A stretch of DNA of 64,000 bases, taken from Lentinula raphanica. Its lineage: Eukaryota; Basidiomycota; Agaricomycetes; Agaricales; Omphalotaceae. Positions 20,091-32,339 of this stretch are shown piece after piece. The position numbers and the translations under genes were made by a program. The notes below the pieces were generated by a model. The model saw only the letters and a program-made list of their open reading frames with translations, ran no database searches and was not told where the DNA came from. How positions within the stretch are numbered: the stretch's first letter is position 1; each line of letters starts with the position of its first letter. The DNA is taken from NCBI GenBank assembly GCA_027919835.1, contig JANVFP010000018.1:992001-1056000 (forward strand). The letters run 5' to 3'.

Positions 20091-22067
20091 TAACGAGGAT
20101 ATGAAGGGTGCAATTTAATGCTTCGTTGGATAGATCTAATGACCTAGTGACTTTATCACTGAACACTGATCACCAATATACTTCTTATGTCGTTTGTCAA
20201 ATGTATTTAAGCGAGGTGTGGGGCATTGTCAGAGATTCCGCACGATCTTATACCTTAGAACGAACTGGTAGTCTTAAAAGATCTACTGGATCCGCAATAC
20301 AGGTCAACAGAGCGAAGTGACACGGAAGTACAGATCTTTTGATCTGGACTCGAAGGGGGTGAGTGATCCACTCAAAGGGTTTACAAGGAACGAGAGAACT
20401 CGTATAGATCAGCATCAGGAAAAATATTCTTGTCTCTAGAGTCCCCAGAGATACCCCCCAATTCCTAGGTAGTCTCAGAGAGCCTAGAGTATCTGAGTTC
20501 TTTGAGGCTTCTAAAAATTCTCTGGGTGCTTTCTGGTGCTTTCTGGTGCTTTCTGGTGCTTTCAGATGCTTTCAGGATCTTTCAGGATCTCTAGGATGTT
20601 TTTTGATCTTTCAAAGTTCACAAAAATCTCTGAGCAGCCTAGGAATTGGGAGGTATCTCTGGGGACTCTAGGGATGAGAATATTTTTCCTGATGAGACTT
20701 TATGACCACACAAATACTATCAGAACCAGGTTGAAGATCTACTGATCACCGATCACAGGAAACCTTCACAGCTCGTATGGATCACCGATCACCACACGTC
20801 TGCTTGAACAGAGCCACCGAAACTCTGAACGCTCACTTGGAACAACCGAGAACCAAGCCCTCTGTATCTCCACGATAGGAGTCTACCTTCGATTCAAATC
20901 TAGCTGAGACTTTATCAACTGACAAGATATCGGGCCTAACGAGATGAGAATTTCACAACCACTTTCGAAGACCGCCCGGCTTACAAAGCCTTTACTCCTC
21001 ACGTATGAGAGCAAAGGTTAGCTAGTCAGAGAAACTGGGCACAAAACCTCCCTATATTTTTGTAGGCTACGTCCTTAAGTACTTCTACGAATAGATCTGT
21101 AGCCAATTTACTATTTTATGGAATAGATCTATAGATTTGAGAGAACGGAGTCCGAGATCTGATACAAATAAGGAAAGATAGGACAAGAAACGATACAAAC
21201 ACCAGAGAAACAGAGAGTAAAAAGGATAAAAACAAGTAAAATGTCCATTTCTGGTGGTCCTTCGTCGAGATCTAGTTGCCTGACCTTCGAATCCGGACCT
21301 GGTCTGTGCGTCCATCCACATGCTGGTGGTTAAAGGGCACGGATAAGCTCCTGCACAGGTAACTCAAACGTTTCCTCATTTGATTCCGCTATGTGAATGG
21401 TTGTATGCCTCTCCAACTGAATGGGAGTACATATAAAGGGGGGAAACCTGTCCCAATAGGTTCGTTTGGCTTCTAGCTTTCCAACGATATGCATATATCG
21501 AATAGATCCAGAGGTTTAACAATGGTGAAGTCGAAAGATCTACCCTTGCAGCACTCCTGGTCAAAGCTGTACATCTCAGGCGTCTATTTCCCATTTAGGA
21601 AACGTCCACATGTAACTGGGATGCTACACTTTGGTTGTTTCTCCGTTTAGTCACATTCCTGCGACCTGATCCATCCCGAAACTCGATCTAAGTGAACAGA
21701 TCTGTTGAGTCTGGGCCTTGAATAATCCATCCCCACTGGTAATACGAATAGATCTATTGGTTCTAAGCTCGTCTCGGTGCAGTATCATACTCAGTTGGCC
21801 GTTAGGCGTTGAAAACTAAGTTGATAATCCCTTGATAGCTCATATCAGAGGTGGCTTTGTCTTGAAGGACTCCCCGACCAAGGGACTCGAGTGTGAACTC
21901 TTATTATTCGTCAGGATGTGTTTTCCTGTCTGGATCTGACGTCCTGGCATTAACATGATACAAGTTTGACTGTCAGCTCGGGCTCACTACAGTCCCTTTA
22001 GTACTCTACAAGGCTCTAATCGTTAAAATTAGGTCATTGCATGCCTGCACGCAAAATGGGCGTATTA
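20091..22067 (-). repeat. 3' LTR of the Ty3-type element, with a MITE inside
   Basis: 1977 bp including the 282-bp MITE and its 2-bp duplication. Without these it is 1693 bp against 1690 bp for the other LTR. It contains about 11 AGATCT palindromes. Confidence 0.9.
20413..20694 (-). mobile_element. MITE copy 2 (282 bp) inside the 3' LTR
   Basis: Reverse-complement copy of the element at 19100-19381, with the same CATCAGG...CCTGATG ends. It is flanked by AG duplicated (20411-20412 and 20695-20696). The other LTR (around 36117) shows the uninterrupted site GATCAGACTTT, which fixes the boundaries exactly. Confidence 0.92.
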
Positions 22068-22078
22068 TCTCCCCCAAA
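22068..22078 (-). promoter_or_regulatory. Polypurine tract next to the 3' LTR
   Basis: On the minus strand TTTGGGGGAGA directly precedes the LTR start TAATACGCCC. This is the expected plus-strand primer site for reverse transcription. Confidence 0.75.
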
Positions 22079-22542
22079 CTAAAGATCTGACCGTCCCCGG
22101 TCATCTGGTTGGGTAGACAGGCTCGTACCTCCCTTGGGAGTGTGGTACTGCAACTGATCCGAGCTTTTGGATTGATCTCCTCGATATCCCAATGGTATTC
22201 CCACTCATTAAGCTTATGGATCTGTTCGGTTGCCTCGGGATCAACTGATGATAATTAAACCCGCGGCTAACTCGGTAGAAGCGCCTAATTTCCGAGTGTG
22301 ATTATCAAGAGATCTAATCACAACATCCTGCAACTTCACAAAGTTCATTTCTTTGACCTTTGTAAGTATTACAATTCTTCCTACTATTCTTAGAATTTTC
22401 CCAGTGGCTTATTACGTCCTGGGAAGTTCTTAAGAACCGTGGATAAAAGGCTGCCGGACTTCGAAAAATTTCTCTAAGTCCGCTTTCTTTCTTCCTCCCA
22501 CTTCAACATCGTTCCCCAACTGATCTCTTTTCCATTATCGCC
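22079..22542. other. Non-coding region between the 3' LTR and antisense gene 1
   Basis: Probable promoter of antisense gene 1. It is pyrimidine-rich just before the ATG (CTTTCTTTCTTCCTCCC) and contains two AGATCT palindromes. No gene is seen. Confidence 0.5.
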
Positions 22543-25186
22543 ATGTCGTCTCGAAAAGCTGGATCCTCTTCGACTCATAAACAGTACGCCGTTCGAGAAC
22601 TTCGCAGCAAGGCTTCCACCATCGAGGACTTCAAATTCAACACGCAGCTTCGGGCTAGAGACAGTATCACTGCTAAGAAACAGGTTCTCTTTCTTCCAGC
22701 CTCAAAGCGCGAGTGCGATCTCCTTCGTCAGGCTTGGCCTGCCCACACGAATACTTTCGATTCCGCGTTCACTTTAAAGCTATACGCAGACCCCGAGCCC
22801 GACACTTTGCCAAGTTCCCCTTCCTCTGATCAGAAAACCAAGATCCCCGACACCTTCTACCCAGAACTTCTTGTTCAATATGTCAAGGAGTTTGAGAGGG
22901 GCGCCGTGTGTCGCGAGGAGGGGTTCCTGCTTTACCAGGCTCTCAACATCGTGCAGGACGCGCTTGCGGACGTTATGGATGAACCCAAGGCCAAAACGAA
23001 AGATGCTCTGCTGTCTATGCTCAAGAACTCCCAGGTAACGAACGCCTTGGTAGGTCTTTCGTTTCCTTCGAGTACCTAAGACTGACATGAGTTAGGGCTA
23101 CTACCGGCTCTTTTGGCACAAGACCCGTAGCTGCCCTCTCTTCGCTCTGCGGTTCATCTGTTTATTTTGTGATTTCTGCGCCAAGGTTCTGTCCAAAGCC
23201 GAGTACACGGCCAAGGTGTATAATGAAGAAGCTAGGCGAGGGTTCGGTGTCGACGCTACGCTTCGCACTAAGGTCCGGGTAAGCAGACCCTTCGTTCATG
23301 CCCGAATGCCGTTTCTGACACTTCCTGCAGGCCTTAAAAGGTCCTGCCCACAACGTTGCCTCGCTTGCCATCCCGCTTCCACTTGATCCTTCCACCTTCG
23401 AAGGTCAGTTGCTGATCACGATCGCACAAGCAGGTCCCGCCGCGCAGGTTCTTCGACATCCTGTTACGAACGCGATTCTACTGCCCGACCCTAGTGGCGT
23501 TGCAGATCTTCCTCCAGCCAGTCCTCTCTTGAACGCTTGGGAGGACGAGGACTTCAGTATGGAAGGTCCTGCCTCACCAGTCGACGAAGACGAAGGTCTA
23601 GCTTCTCCTATCCTGGATGTAGGGGACGATGACGATGGAGAGACAGAGGTGTCAGAGGACATTGCGGCCGAAGATGTGTTCAAGGCTCCAAAGGGGAAAG
23701 GCAAGGCCAAGGCCTCCATCGGTATGTTTTCAGCCCATCCATCCTCCTCCTGAGTCCCTACTAACCTACTGACCGCTCCAGACACTCCCATTCGCCGCAG
23801 CCCCCGAGTCAACATTCCCAAGGCTACTTCGTCGAAAGTGGGGCCTCCTGTCACCAGCAGGCCAGTTCCCAAGCCAATCAAACGTGAGCGGGAGGCCTCC
23901 TCGCCTATAGCGGATATGGTAGGCTCCCAGCATCTGTTTTGTCTTTCCTTCCGACTGATGACCCTTCTTTTCGTAGGAGATGAAGGAACCAGTGCACAAG
24001 AAGCCCAAGACTGCCACAGTTCCAGTCAAAGCTACCAGAGAGTCCTCGCCTCCTCAAGTTGCAGATAGGGCTAAACCAAAGACCCCTAAGGGTTCTAAAC
24101 CTGCTATTGAGCCGCACGAAGCGGCGGTCGAGCCTGAGGCTCCCTTAGAGCACAACGACGTTGATACGAGCGCGCACCACACCTTGTTCCTCACCAATCC
24201 CAACTTCACGGTCAAGACTGCATTCGCCGATCTCGTCGCGCAGGATCAGGGTATCAAACGGCGTCCAGAGATGCAGATTCTTCGCTCTTCTCCCTGAACC
24301 CTCGATGATGAACTCAAAGGACTCAGTGCTTTTCTGACTGCTCATGGCGTCTCGTTCTCATTAGACAACTTGGGCCGCTTCGGTCATCTGATTTCTCGAC
24401 GACTGGTTCATGATGATTCTGACATTGCTGTTGAGGATCCCGACCTGGCTCCTTCCCTCGACTGCGTTTCCTGCCAAGTGCGGGGTCTAACTTGCACCGC
24501 CGGTTCGCGTCTCGGGGGGCCCTGTCAGGGCTGCTCTCAATCCCATCGAACCTGTCCGAGCGCGCTTCATTTGGAGTTACAAGCAGATCTCTTACAGGAA
24601 CTTCCAAAATCAGTGCAGTCTCTTCCAGGCAGTAAGTGGATCTTTGGCTTTTGCCATTTCCTGGAGCTGACTTTGTGTTCACCCTGCCCTCCTAGGCTAT
24701 GCCTTGGCCCTTGATCGTTTTCAGACCGGACTGGATCGTTATTTCCGTGCTCAAGAGCTGGCACAGGAAATGTCCAACTTAGCCGCCTACAACCTCGCTC
24801 AATTGGTACATGATCTGAAAGCCTCGGGGCCTGATGCCAACGTAGTCCTCACCGCCTGGGCCAAGGAACATCCCGACGACAAGCTCGGCTACGATGATGT
24901 CACCTTGCTAGCGACGTTCTTCAACTGGAACTCGTCCTGTAACCTCTCTGCCTATCTCGAGACACCCGAGGAGATCGAGCGATTCCAACAGTTCTTGAAG
25001 GATCACAAACTCGACCTTCCCTCGGTTCCTTCGACCTCGGGTGAAGCCACATCTGATCCAGGCGAGTCTCCAGTTGAGGAGCCAAAGAAGACCTATTCGG
25101 CCATGCACGCTTCTAACTGGAACGTCGAGGCAGCAGCAAAGCCTGACGAGCCTGCTACGCCTATCACTGAGGAGCAGAAACCTTGA
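22543..25186 (+). CDS. Antisense gene 1 of the Ty3 element: Zn2Cys6-like cysteine cluster protein
   Basis: Six exons (22543-23034, 23096-23278, 23331-23721, 23782-23918, 23977-24631, 24696-25186), all with GT...AG introns and consistent phases. The N-terminal domain (MSSRKAGSSSTHKQYAVREL, then VLFLPASKRECDLLRQAWP) and RLFWHKTRSCPLFALRFIC are not recognised. A long acidic/basic disordered centre follows (DEDEGLASP, KGKGKAKAS, EPVHKKPKTA). At 24463-24555 lies CVSCQVRGLTC, nine residues, then CQGCSQSHRTC, that is C-x2-C-x6-C-x9-C-x2-C-x6-C, which fits the fungal Zn2Cys6 pattern. The C-terminal part is helical (RYFRAQELAQEMSNLAAYN). An in-frame TGA at 24295-24297 breaks this copy. The gene lies opposite to gag-pol, and its introns would survive in the genomic RNA. 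Role unknown; DNA binding is inferred. Confidence 0.7.
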
Positions 25187-26002
25187 ATCATCCTCGGTTT
25201 TCTGTCTCCTGCTTCGGACATGGTTTCTTTTGGGCGGATCCGTTCGACGGTGCGCGTTTCTAGGACTCCGACATTTTCTTTTTGTACAGATTTCCAATCG
25301 CAGACTCATCTACAGACCCTTCGTTTACTACATATGGACTAAATATCATCAACTCTTCACTCGTAGCCTATGTAGTATTTCTGTCGAGGTCTCTTAATAT
25401 CGTTTTGGTACATTTTCACAGACTCTTAGGTAGTACCTTAGTAGTCTGATCCAATGCATGGCCTTAGCGCCAAATTGATCTTGAATCCTCGTGTGAAATT
25501 CTTCATAAGTCCACTAAGTTAACGAACATGACTTGATCTGTCCTCAGTAGTGTAGAACTAAAGTAAGCTCTAATAAAGTCTTTGAAATACGATCCCGTTG
25601 ACTTTACTGAGCCTCTTTATAAGAAAAAGGGACAGATCTGGTGTATCCCTTGTTACAGGGTCCCTAGATCTGTGAGTATATGCGAAAACACGAATAGATC
25701 TATTCGTTCTTTCGTGCCTTTCGCTTAAAAAAAAATGTTGGTGGTCACTGCCCTAAGGTCTCTTAATCCTTTGGGCAACTAATGTGAGCTACGTCGGCCT
25801 CGGATCTAGTGCTATACATGTTACCCACATGCTTGTTTCAGTTAGATCACTGACTTCGTAAAATTTTAAATTTTGAAAATTTTCGAAACACAGTGTCCCC
25901 TCCCCCAAACTAAAAGCTCAGCAGTCCCTGCTGACTCAGTCAAGGAAAGTTTTTCGTATAAAACAGCACTGATCCGAGTAGATCCAACTCCCAAACAAAA
26001 AT
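25187..26002. other. Non-coding spacer between the two antisense genes
   Basis: AT-rich, with several AGATCT palindromes (about 25635, 25666, 25693). GAATAGATCTATTCGTTC occurs at about 25692. It probably contains the terminator of antisense gene 1 and the promoter of gene 2. CTCCCCCAAACTAAA (about 25904) matches blocks near 22069 and 28156, a sequence recurring at three borders inside the element. Confidence 0.5.
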
Positions 26003-27982
26003 ATGGCGCCCAACCACGAATTTTCCAACACTCCCCTTCGTTTGGAGTCCGAGCTTGAGGACTGGGCTGACGATGCAGCCCACTGGGTCAAGGTACTATG
26101 TCAAGATCGTACCCTAGGATTCAGTGCTGCTATCAATCAACAAGGATCCATCAAGCTTCAGACTTCGACGAGAAAAGCGATCATGGCTGATGTAAAATCC
26201 GCCTATGAACACATTGTATGTATTTCATGACTAGATCTGTTCATTATCAGACTTCTGACGACTTTTCCAGTCCCTTAAGGTGTCGAAGGAGGCTGCCAGT
26301 CTCAACACATCGTACATGCAACAGTACGAGGCCTTGAGTGAGGCCTTGATCGGCATCATGGCCTTCTCTGAGATCGCAGAGGAGGCCGGCAGACTCTACC
26401 CCAACGTTAAGAATGAGGGTGGACAAGACTCCCGGATGGAACTGTTCCTCGACGAGCTCGTCAAGATCCGTCGTTCCGCCACACGAGCCAAAATGCAGAA
26501 GGCCGAAGCCGCTGCAAAGGAAGTCAAAAACTCGACTCCAGGAGTAAGTATTGCTTCGAGTAACTTTGTCCCTTCGATAGATCTGATCAATTTTCAAAGA
26601 CCAAAGGCAAGGAATCGGCCAAGTCCAGAGAAAAGACCGTCGAACGTGCTTCAGTCGAACCCATTGACGCTGAACAGAAGTTCATGGAAGAAATCGTGAG
26701 TAGATCTGTTCGTCGAGTCGATCCGAAGTACTGATCCATCGAGTTAGGAAGCAGATCTCGCCGCCGCCGAAGCTGAAGACGAGGCTGCTGCACGTAAGGC
26801 CTGTCCCAAGGGAACTACTGCCTTCCTTCGTCGTCAACAGGCAAGTCCAGGCTGTGATGGCATTGCAGCCTACGCCATTCTTGCTTATCGAGCCGAACGT
26901 CGTGCTAAGTTGTATCGAAAGGGCACTCCCGTCAAAGTAGCTGACCAAGATAGCCCTGTACGTCGTTCCACTTGATAGATCTAACTGTTTCTGATGAAGA
27001 TCTTCAGATGGAGGATGTTGCAGGTGAAGAAGAGGCGTCTCCCAAGGCTAAGTCTAAGTCCAAGTCCAAAAGAAGTCTAAGGTCGTCGAGGAGACTCCTG
27101 AGCCAATGGCTGACCCGGATATCATCGTAAGTACCTTTAGATCTACTCAGAACGAATAGATCTGACGATTCTCTAGATGGAAGAGGAACCCAAACCCAAG
27201 GCTAAGGCCAAGGGGACGAATGCTGAGGAGGAGACTACGAAGGCTTCCAAGGGCAAGGGAAAACGAAAGCGACAGGACCAAGACGTGGGGGCAGCAGGAT
27301 CCGCCGAGACTTCAGTGAATCCTGAGCCTTACTCAACCACTGCTGGACCTGAGACTATCGTTCAGCCCCTGGCGACCGGAGAGGAACAGACCAAGAGGAC
27401 CAAGGTCTACCTAGATCTGGCCGATACTTGTAAGTACCTCGAGTCATTTCCAACAGATCTTCTCTTCTTTTCGCTCTATTATTTATCACAGAGCAGCAAG
27501 GATCACTAGATCTATTGCTTTAGCATGTTGTCTTGCGTTTGAACTGTCTCTAGGACGTGGTATCTGAGCTAATCATCTTCACAGGCGACCCTGGAGATTC
27601 GGAAAACTGGGACCTCGTCCGTCTCCTTCAAGATATCACTCATAGCCACGCTGCTGAGTACAGCAACTATACCGAGGCACAGTTCAATGCCTTGGTCAAC
27701 TTCCATCAGAATCAGCTTTTCGACTGTTCCATCAAAGCTAGGTATTACGCTCGACGTGGGTTGGCAAGTCAGGCCATTATCGACAACGCCATGAAGGCTT
27801 TCCGCATGAAAAAGCCCCTGAACGCCGACGACGACAGCAATCCTCGCGAGGAAGTGGTTGTCGTTCCTTCTTACACACCCTACACTCGTCCCCTTATGAT
27901 GCCACCCAGGGGTGATCCACAAGGTGATAGAGAACAGCTAGCACGCCTAGATCCTTCGCTTCCTCCACATTCCGCGCCTTAG
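26003..27982 (+). CDS. Antisense gene 2 of the Ty3 element: charged, mostly disordered protein
   Basis: At least seven exons with GT...AG introns on the plus strand. The start is MAPNHEFSNTPLRLESELED. A helical N-terminal half (EDWADDAAHWVKVLCQD, MQQYEALSEALIGIMAFSEI, ELVKIRRSATRAKMQKAEAA) is followed by Lys/Glu-rich low complexity (KAKSKSKSK, GKGKRKRQDQD) and a C-terminal domain with WDLVRLLQDITHSHAAEYSN and FNALVNFHQNQLFDCSIKAR. The end is at 27982. No family is recognised. One single-base loss is needed near 27072 to keep the frame. Most introns carry an AGATCT palindrome, which is striking. Like gene 1 it is antisense to gag-pol and probably transcribed from inside the element. Confidence 0.65.
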
Positions 27983-28190
27983 GTAGACGTCTGAAGTAGT
28001 TGAAACACCAGATCCATTCGTTCCCGTTGTCCTGGTACCTATTTTTATACCTGATATGCAGTCAAGTAACGTATTAGGTAGTTTTTGAGGTAATTCAGTC
28101 GATGACCAACTTCCTCGAGCATGTTGAGATAGAATTTTCGAAAGATCAATGACCGGACTCCCCCAAACTAAATAGATCTGTTGGTCTAAC

Positions 28191-31100
28191 TCAGTTTGAT
28201 GAGGAGATCCTTCGACTACGACGTGGGCCTGCCTCAGAATTGTCATCCTTAGGTGCTTCATCATTAGAACCGGACTCTGCAGCCTTCGGATCTGAAGGAT
28301 CTTTATCCTTTTCAGCTGAAGTATCGAATGTGACATCAGGATCCTCAGATATGTTGATCTTAGGGATTGCTCCGAATACCAAATCCTCAACATTATCAGG
28401 GGTATCGTCGTCATCATCGACCATAGCTTCCAGTTGTTCTGGACTCAGATCTATCAGGTCATGGATGTTCTGGGGCAGATCTATGGTTCGAAACGAGCAT
28501 GATGAGGCATTACTCTGAATGCACCGACTTTGTCTTTCAGTACAGTACCATCCATTTCAGCAATGATATAAGACCCTCCTCGTGTTCGTCTGATCACAAC
28601 CATAGGTCCACGGTAACGACTATACATTTTTCGATCCAAATTCTTCTCGATGGTGGTGTTCCTGATCTGTACCAAGGTCCCTGGTTTGAAATCCCAGTCC
28701 TTGATAGTATATCGGAACTTGTCTTCGAAGATCCTAAGATCTCGACGCTTATTAGCATCAATCCTGGATCTCATGTTCTCAATGAAGGAACGGTGTTTGG
28801 AAAGGGCCTGAGCACGATAACCCAGCAACTCTTCCCGAGAGAGGATTCGATTTGGTGGATTGACCAAATAGGTAGATTCGACGATATCAAAAGGGAGTAA
28901 CGGTTCTGCACCAGTTACAACAAAATAGGGAGAGCATCCGAGACCTCTCCTAGGAGTGACTCGATCTGCCCATAACATTGGCTTCAGGAAGTAGAACCAT
29001 TTGCTCAGATCTCCGGCACAAGTCTTTGCTAAGGCCTGCCTCAGATCATAATGAGCACGCTCAATCTTTCCATTAGCTTGAGAGTTATACGGGGAAATCT
29101 TAATTCCTCGGATCCCATACTTTTGTTCCAACCATTTCAGCATAAGCTTCATTTGGGGTGCATTATCCGAAACAACTTCCTCAGGACATCCCCATCGACA
29201 GATAATGTCATCAAAGAACCATTCAGCTATGATCTGGCATTTTCCACTCTTAAGGCTCTTGCCTCGGACCAGGATGAAAGTGAATCTCGACCATGCACTA
29301 TGTACTTACACCCATTACTGGATGGAGTCATGAACATGGTGTCAATATGTACCTTCTGAAACAGGGAAGGGGTGTAGGTAACCGTTGGAGGGATTCTAAT
29401 GAGAGCCCTCTGTCGATCCTGACAGGCTTGGCACGATTGAACATACCACTCCACGTCTTTGTCCAGATCTGGCCACCAAAACCTCTTTTCCAAGAAGTCC
29501 TTCGTTGCAAAGACACCTTTGTGACCAAGGGCATCATGTGCACTGTTCAGAAGAGCCATTCGTCGATCAGGATCCACGACTAAACGAGGCTGATCTGACG
29601 ATAACTTCCTATGGTACAATTGACCTTCGGCATCAATGGAGAAGGGGATTACTTTCCTATCCATCTCTAACCGTTGTTTCTTGTCCAATTTCCCGAAACA
29701 TTCTGCATCAGGGTTTTTCAGCCACTCCAAGATCTCTGGCAACTGCTTGTCCAAACGATTTCCTCCATCAGATCTGTGGGAATCCGGATATGATTGATCT
29801 GGTCCCCAGACTGCATTGTCAGGAATCGTGGTATATTGCAGATACTGAGAAACTGGTTGCATCCCATGCATAAGCAGATGGTCCTTTCGTAGTTTATGCT
29901 CAAGATCTTCTTCTCTGGCAAGTTCTAGATCTTCCTCGAAATCTGGGCAATAGATTCCTAGAAGATAACCATGCCTTGGATCTATATGATCTTTAAACGA
30001 ATCAAAGGGAAATGGATCGTCGGCATCATCTGCTTTCAGAAACCTGATGTTGTTGGAGTCATCCTCATCCAGATCATCTTCACTAGTCGACTTTCCGCGA
30101 GGAGTTGTCCAACCACCAGGTGGTCTTCGAGATAAGCCATCAGGTCCATGTGTCACACCTTTGACATGTACCAAATCGAAATGGAATTTACGGATTGCCT
30201 CAATCCAACGATTAATGGTTGCATTTGGGCCACTACTGGGGTTTTCAAGCATTCCCTGTATGTAGCTCGCATCAGTTTCCACTATCAGTTGTCGGCATCC
30301 ATAAAGAAGATAATGGGTGGACTCCAAAGCAAGTTTCAGACCATAAAGTTCACGTTTAGACTGTGAAAAACGGGCTTCCCGTTCCACGTAGGGAATAGAT
30401 CCAAAGTAATTGTAATAGATCTTTTCAGGGTCGTTAGGATCTACTTGATAAATGTAAAATCCTGTTCCCATCCAGGAGCTATCGACTGATAGATGTGTTT
30501 CCCAATCATAAACAATGACTCTAAGGGCTGGTGCATTTCGCACTCCTTCCTTTAGTAGTTCCATAGCAAGATCCTGCTCCTCAGACCACTCAAACGGTAC
30601 ATTTGCCGTCAATTTAGTCAAGGGGGCAGCTTTCTTGGAATAGTTGTGAATGAACATTCGAAGCTGGCCAACAGTCCCCAGAAAAGCTCTCACATGTGTT
30701 CGAGTTTCGCATTTAGGCCAAGTTAGGACCGTAGTAGCGATCTTATCATCTGGTTTCTGTCCTTCATAGGCACAACGATGTCCAACCACTGTGGTTTCCT
30801 CACAACAAACGAAGGCTTTAGGTCCTGAGAAGGTACCTCCAGCGTGCTTCATTCGTTGGATGATCCGATTCACGTTTTGAAGATGTTCCATACGAATCGA
30901 CGGATCTGTGGGTTTTCCGGAATGGTTTCATATCCACCACCTGGTAACTCATATCGACTCTCGGGTCCTCGCACAGGTACATCATCAATGTAAGGAATAG
31001 TATATTCAGGAATTTCGTCTCGTACAAGTAAGTTACATCGTCATGGAATATTGGTACCGAGTTGGTCCATCCCATAGGCAATTTGACGAGACGATGTGGT

Positions 31101-32292
31101 CCATAAGGAGTTTGGAAAGTGGTGAGATCCCTAGATCCAACGTCTATGTGTCTCTCATCGTAGCCCACAAAGATATCCAAGATCCCTCCACATGCTCTGC
31201 CTGCAAAGTGTCTAGCAATGTCCGCAGTAGCTGGGGAACCCCGGAGTGCCGTATAGTAACCTTATTCAAAGGCTCCAGACTGTGCACCAATCTTAGGCTC
31301 GTTCCATCCTTTTTCACCACACAGAACCATTTAGATCTGTAGCTTGCACTCGATGGTTCATAAACTCCTGCAAGGATCTTTCCTTGATTATCTTACAAAC
31401 CTTAGGAAAGATTCCTGGAGGCACGGGAATGTTTTTCTCGACCCAGGGTTCGTGAGGTATAACCGGAATCTTTACTGGAGGGAAGAAATCCTCTCTGAAA
31501 GTTCCACCTTCGGATTGATCCCAGGCAAACCCATTTCCTGAACCTTCATCAGATGATGAACGAGTTTTCGTTCCTCATTTGTTAAGAATCCTTCTGGATG
31601 GTTCTTGTCAATAATCTCCTTACGCTCTTGCGTGTATCGGACTCCCGGAGTGAATTCAGGTGGATGAGTCGGCAGATCTGGCAATCCTTCCAAAGGATCT
31701 CCAAAGATATGACGACGAACCCTAAATTCCTCAGGAAGTTCAGCCTTAACCGGGCGTACTTTCAACGCAACAGGCTTATATTTTCGAGAACCGAAGACAG
31801 ATACATTTGAATATGATGACATTGGGTCACTATATGCGCCTATATGCTGTTCAAATGTTCCATTCTTTTGTTCCCACGATTGAACTCGTTCCCGGGCACT
31901 CCTCAAGTCGTAGGACTGGGAATTATCCGGTTGATCTGGACTTACATGGTTCAGATCTGAAGTGTAATCACTTGGCCGGGACAACCCATGAACGTCTCTC
32001 GTCAGACTCTTAGCTTTAATAGACTGATAAAAGGACTGTTCAGTTGTTCCACGTCCGGATCAGTTCGAAATCCTTCCTTCCAAGGATTGATCACACGATT
32101 TTGTTGATGGTCCACACCTTTGTTTAGGTATAGATCTATGGTTTCAGCGACTTCAGGAAGTGAATCCCTAAACGAGGGTTGGCTATAATTAACATATAGT
32201 TCAGCCAATTCTTCGTCTCGGAACACTCCTTCTTTCACTTTGGTCGACTCAATGACTACTTCTTCACCTAAAGGATCCCAATACCCACTCAC
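28191..32292 (-). CDS. Ty3-type pol: reverse transcriptase, RNase H, integrase (frame-broken)
   Basis: Domains are in the order RT, RNase H, integrase. [22 protein letters not shown], the Agaricomycete Ty3 linker, then [60 protein letters not shown] and the catalytic IPYIDDVPV. RNase [13 protein letters not shown] and [13 protein letters not shown]. Integrase: the H-H-C-C finger ([17 protein letters not shown]), D in HIDTMFM, D in VVSDNAPQ and E in [10 protein letters not shown]. The C-terminal tail ends in [11 protein letters not shown]. Frame breaks at about 28483, 29226, 30893, 31030, 31236, 31366, 31484 and 32030 are all of one-base-loss type, while the amino acid motifs in between are well preserved. 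Confidence 0.85.
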
Positions 32293-32339
32293 AGCGATTT
32301 CAACCTCTCCCTGATCGCTACTCAGATCACAGAGGTTAT

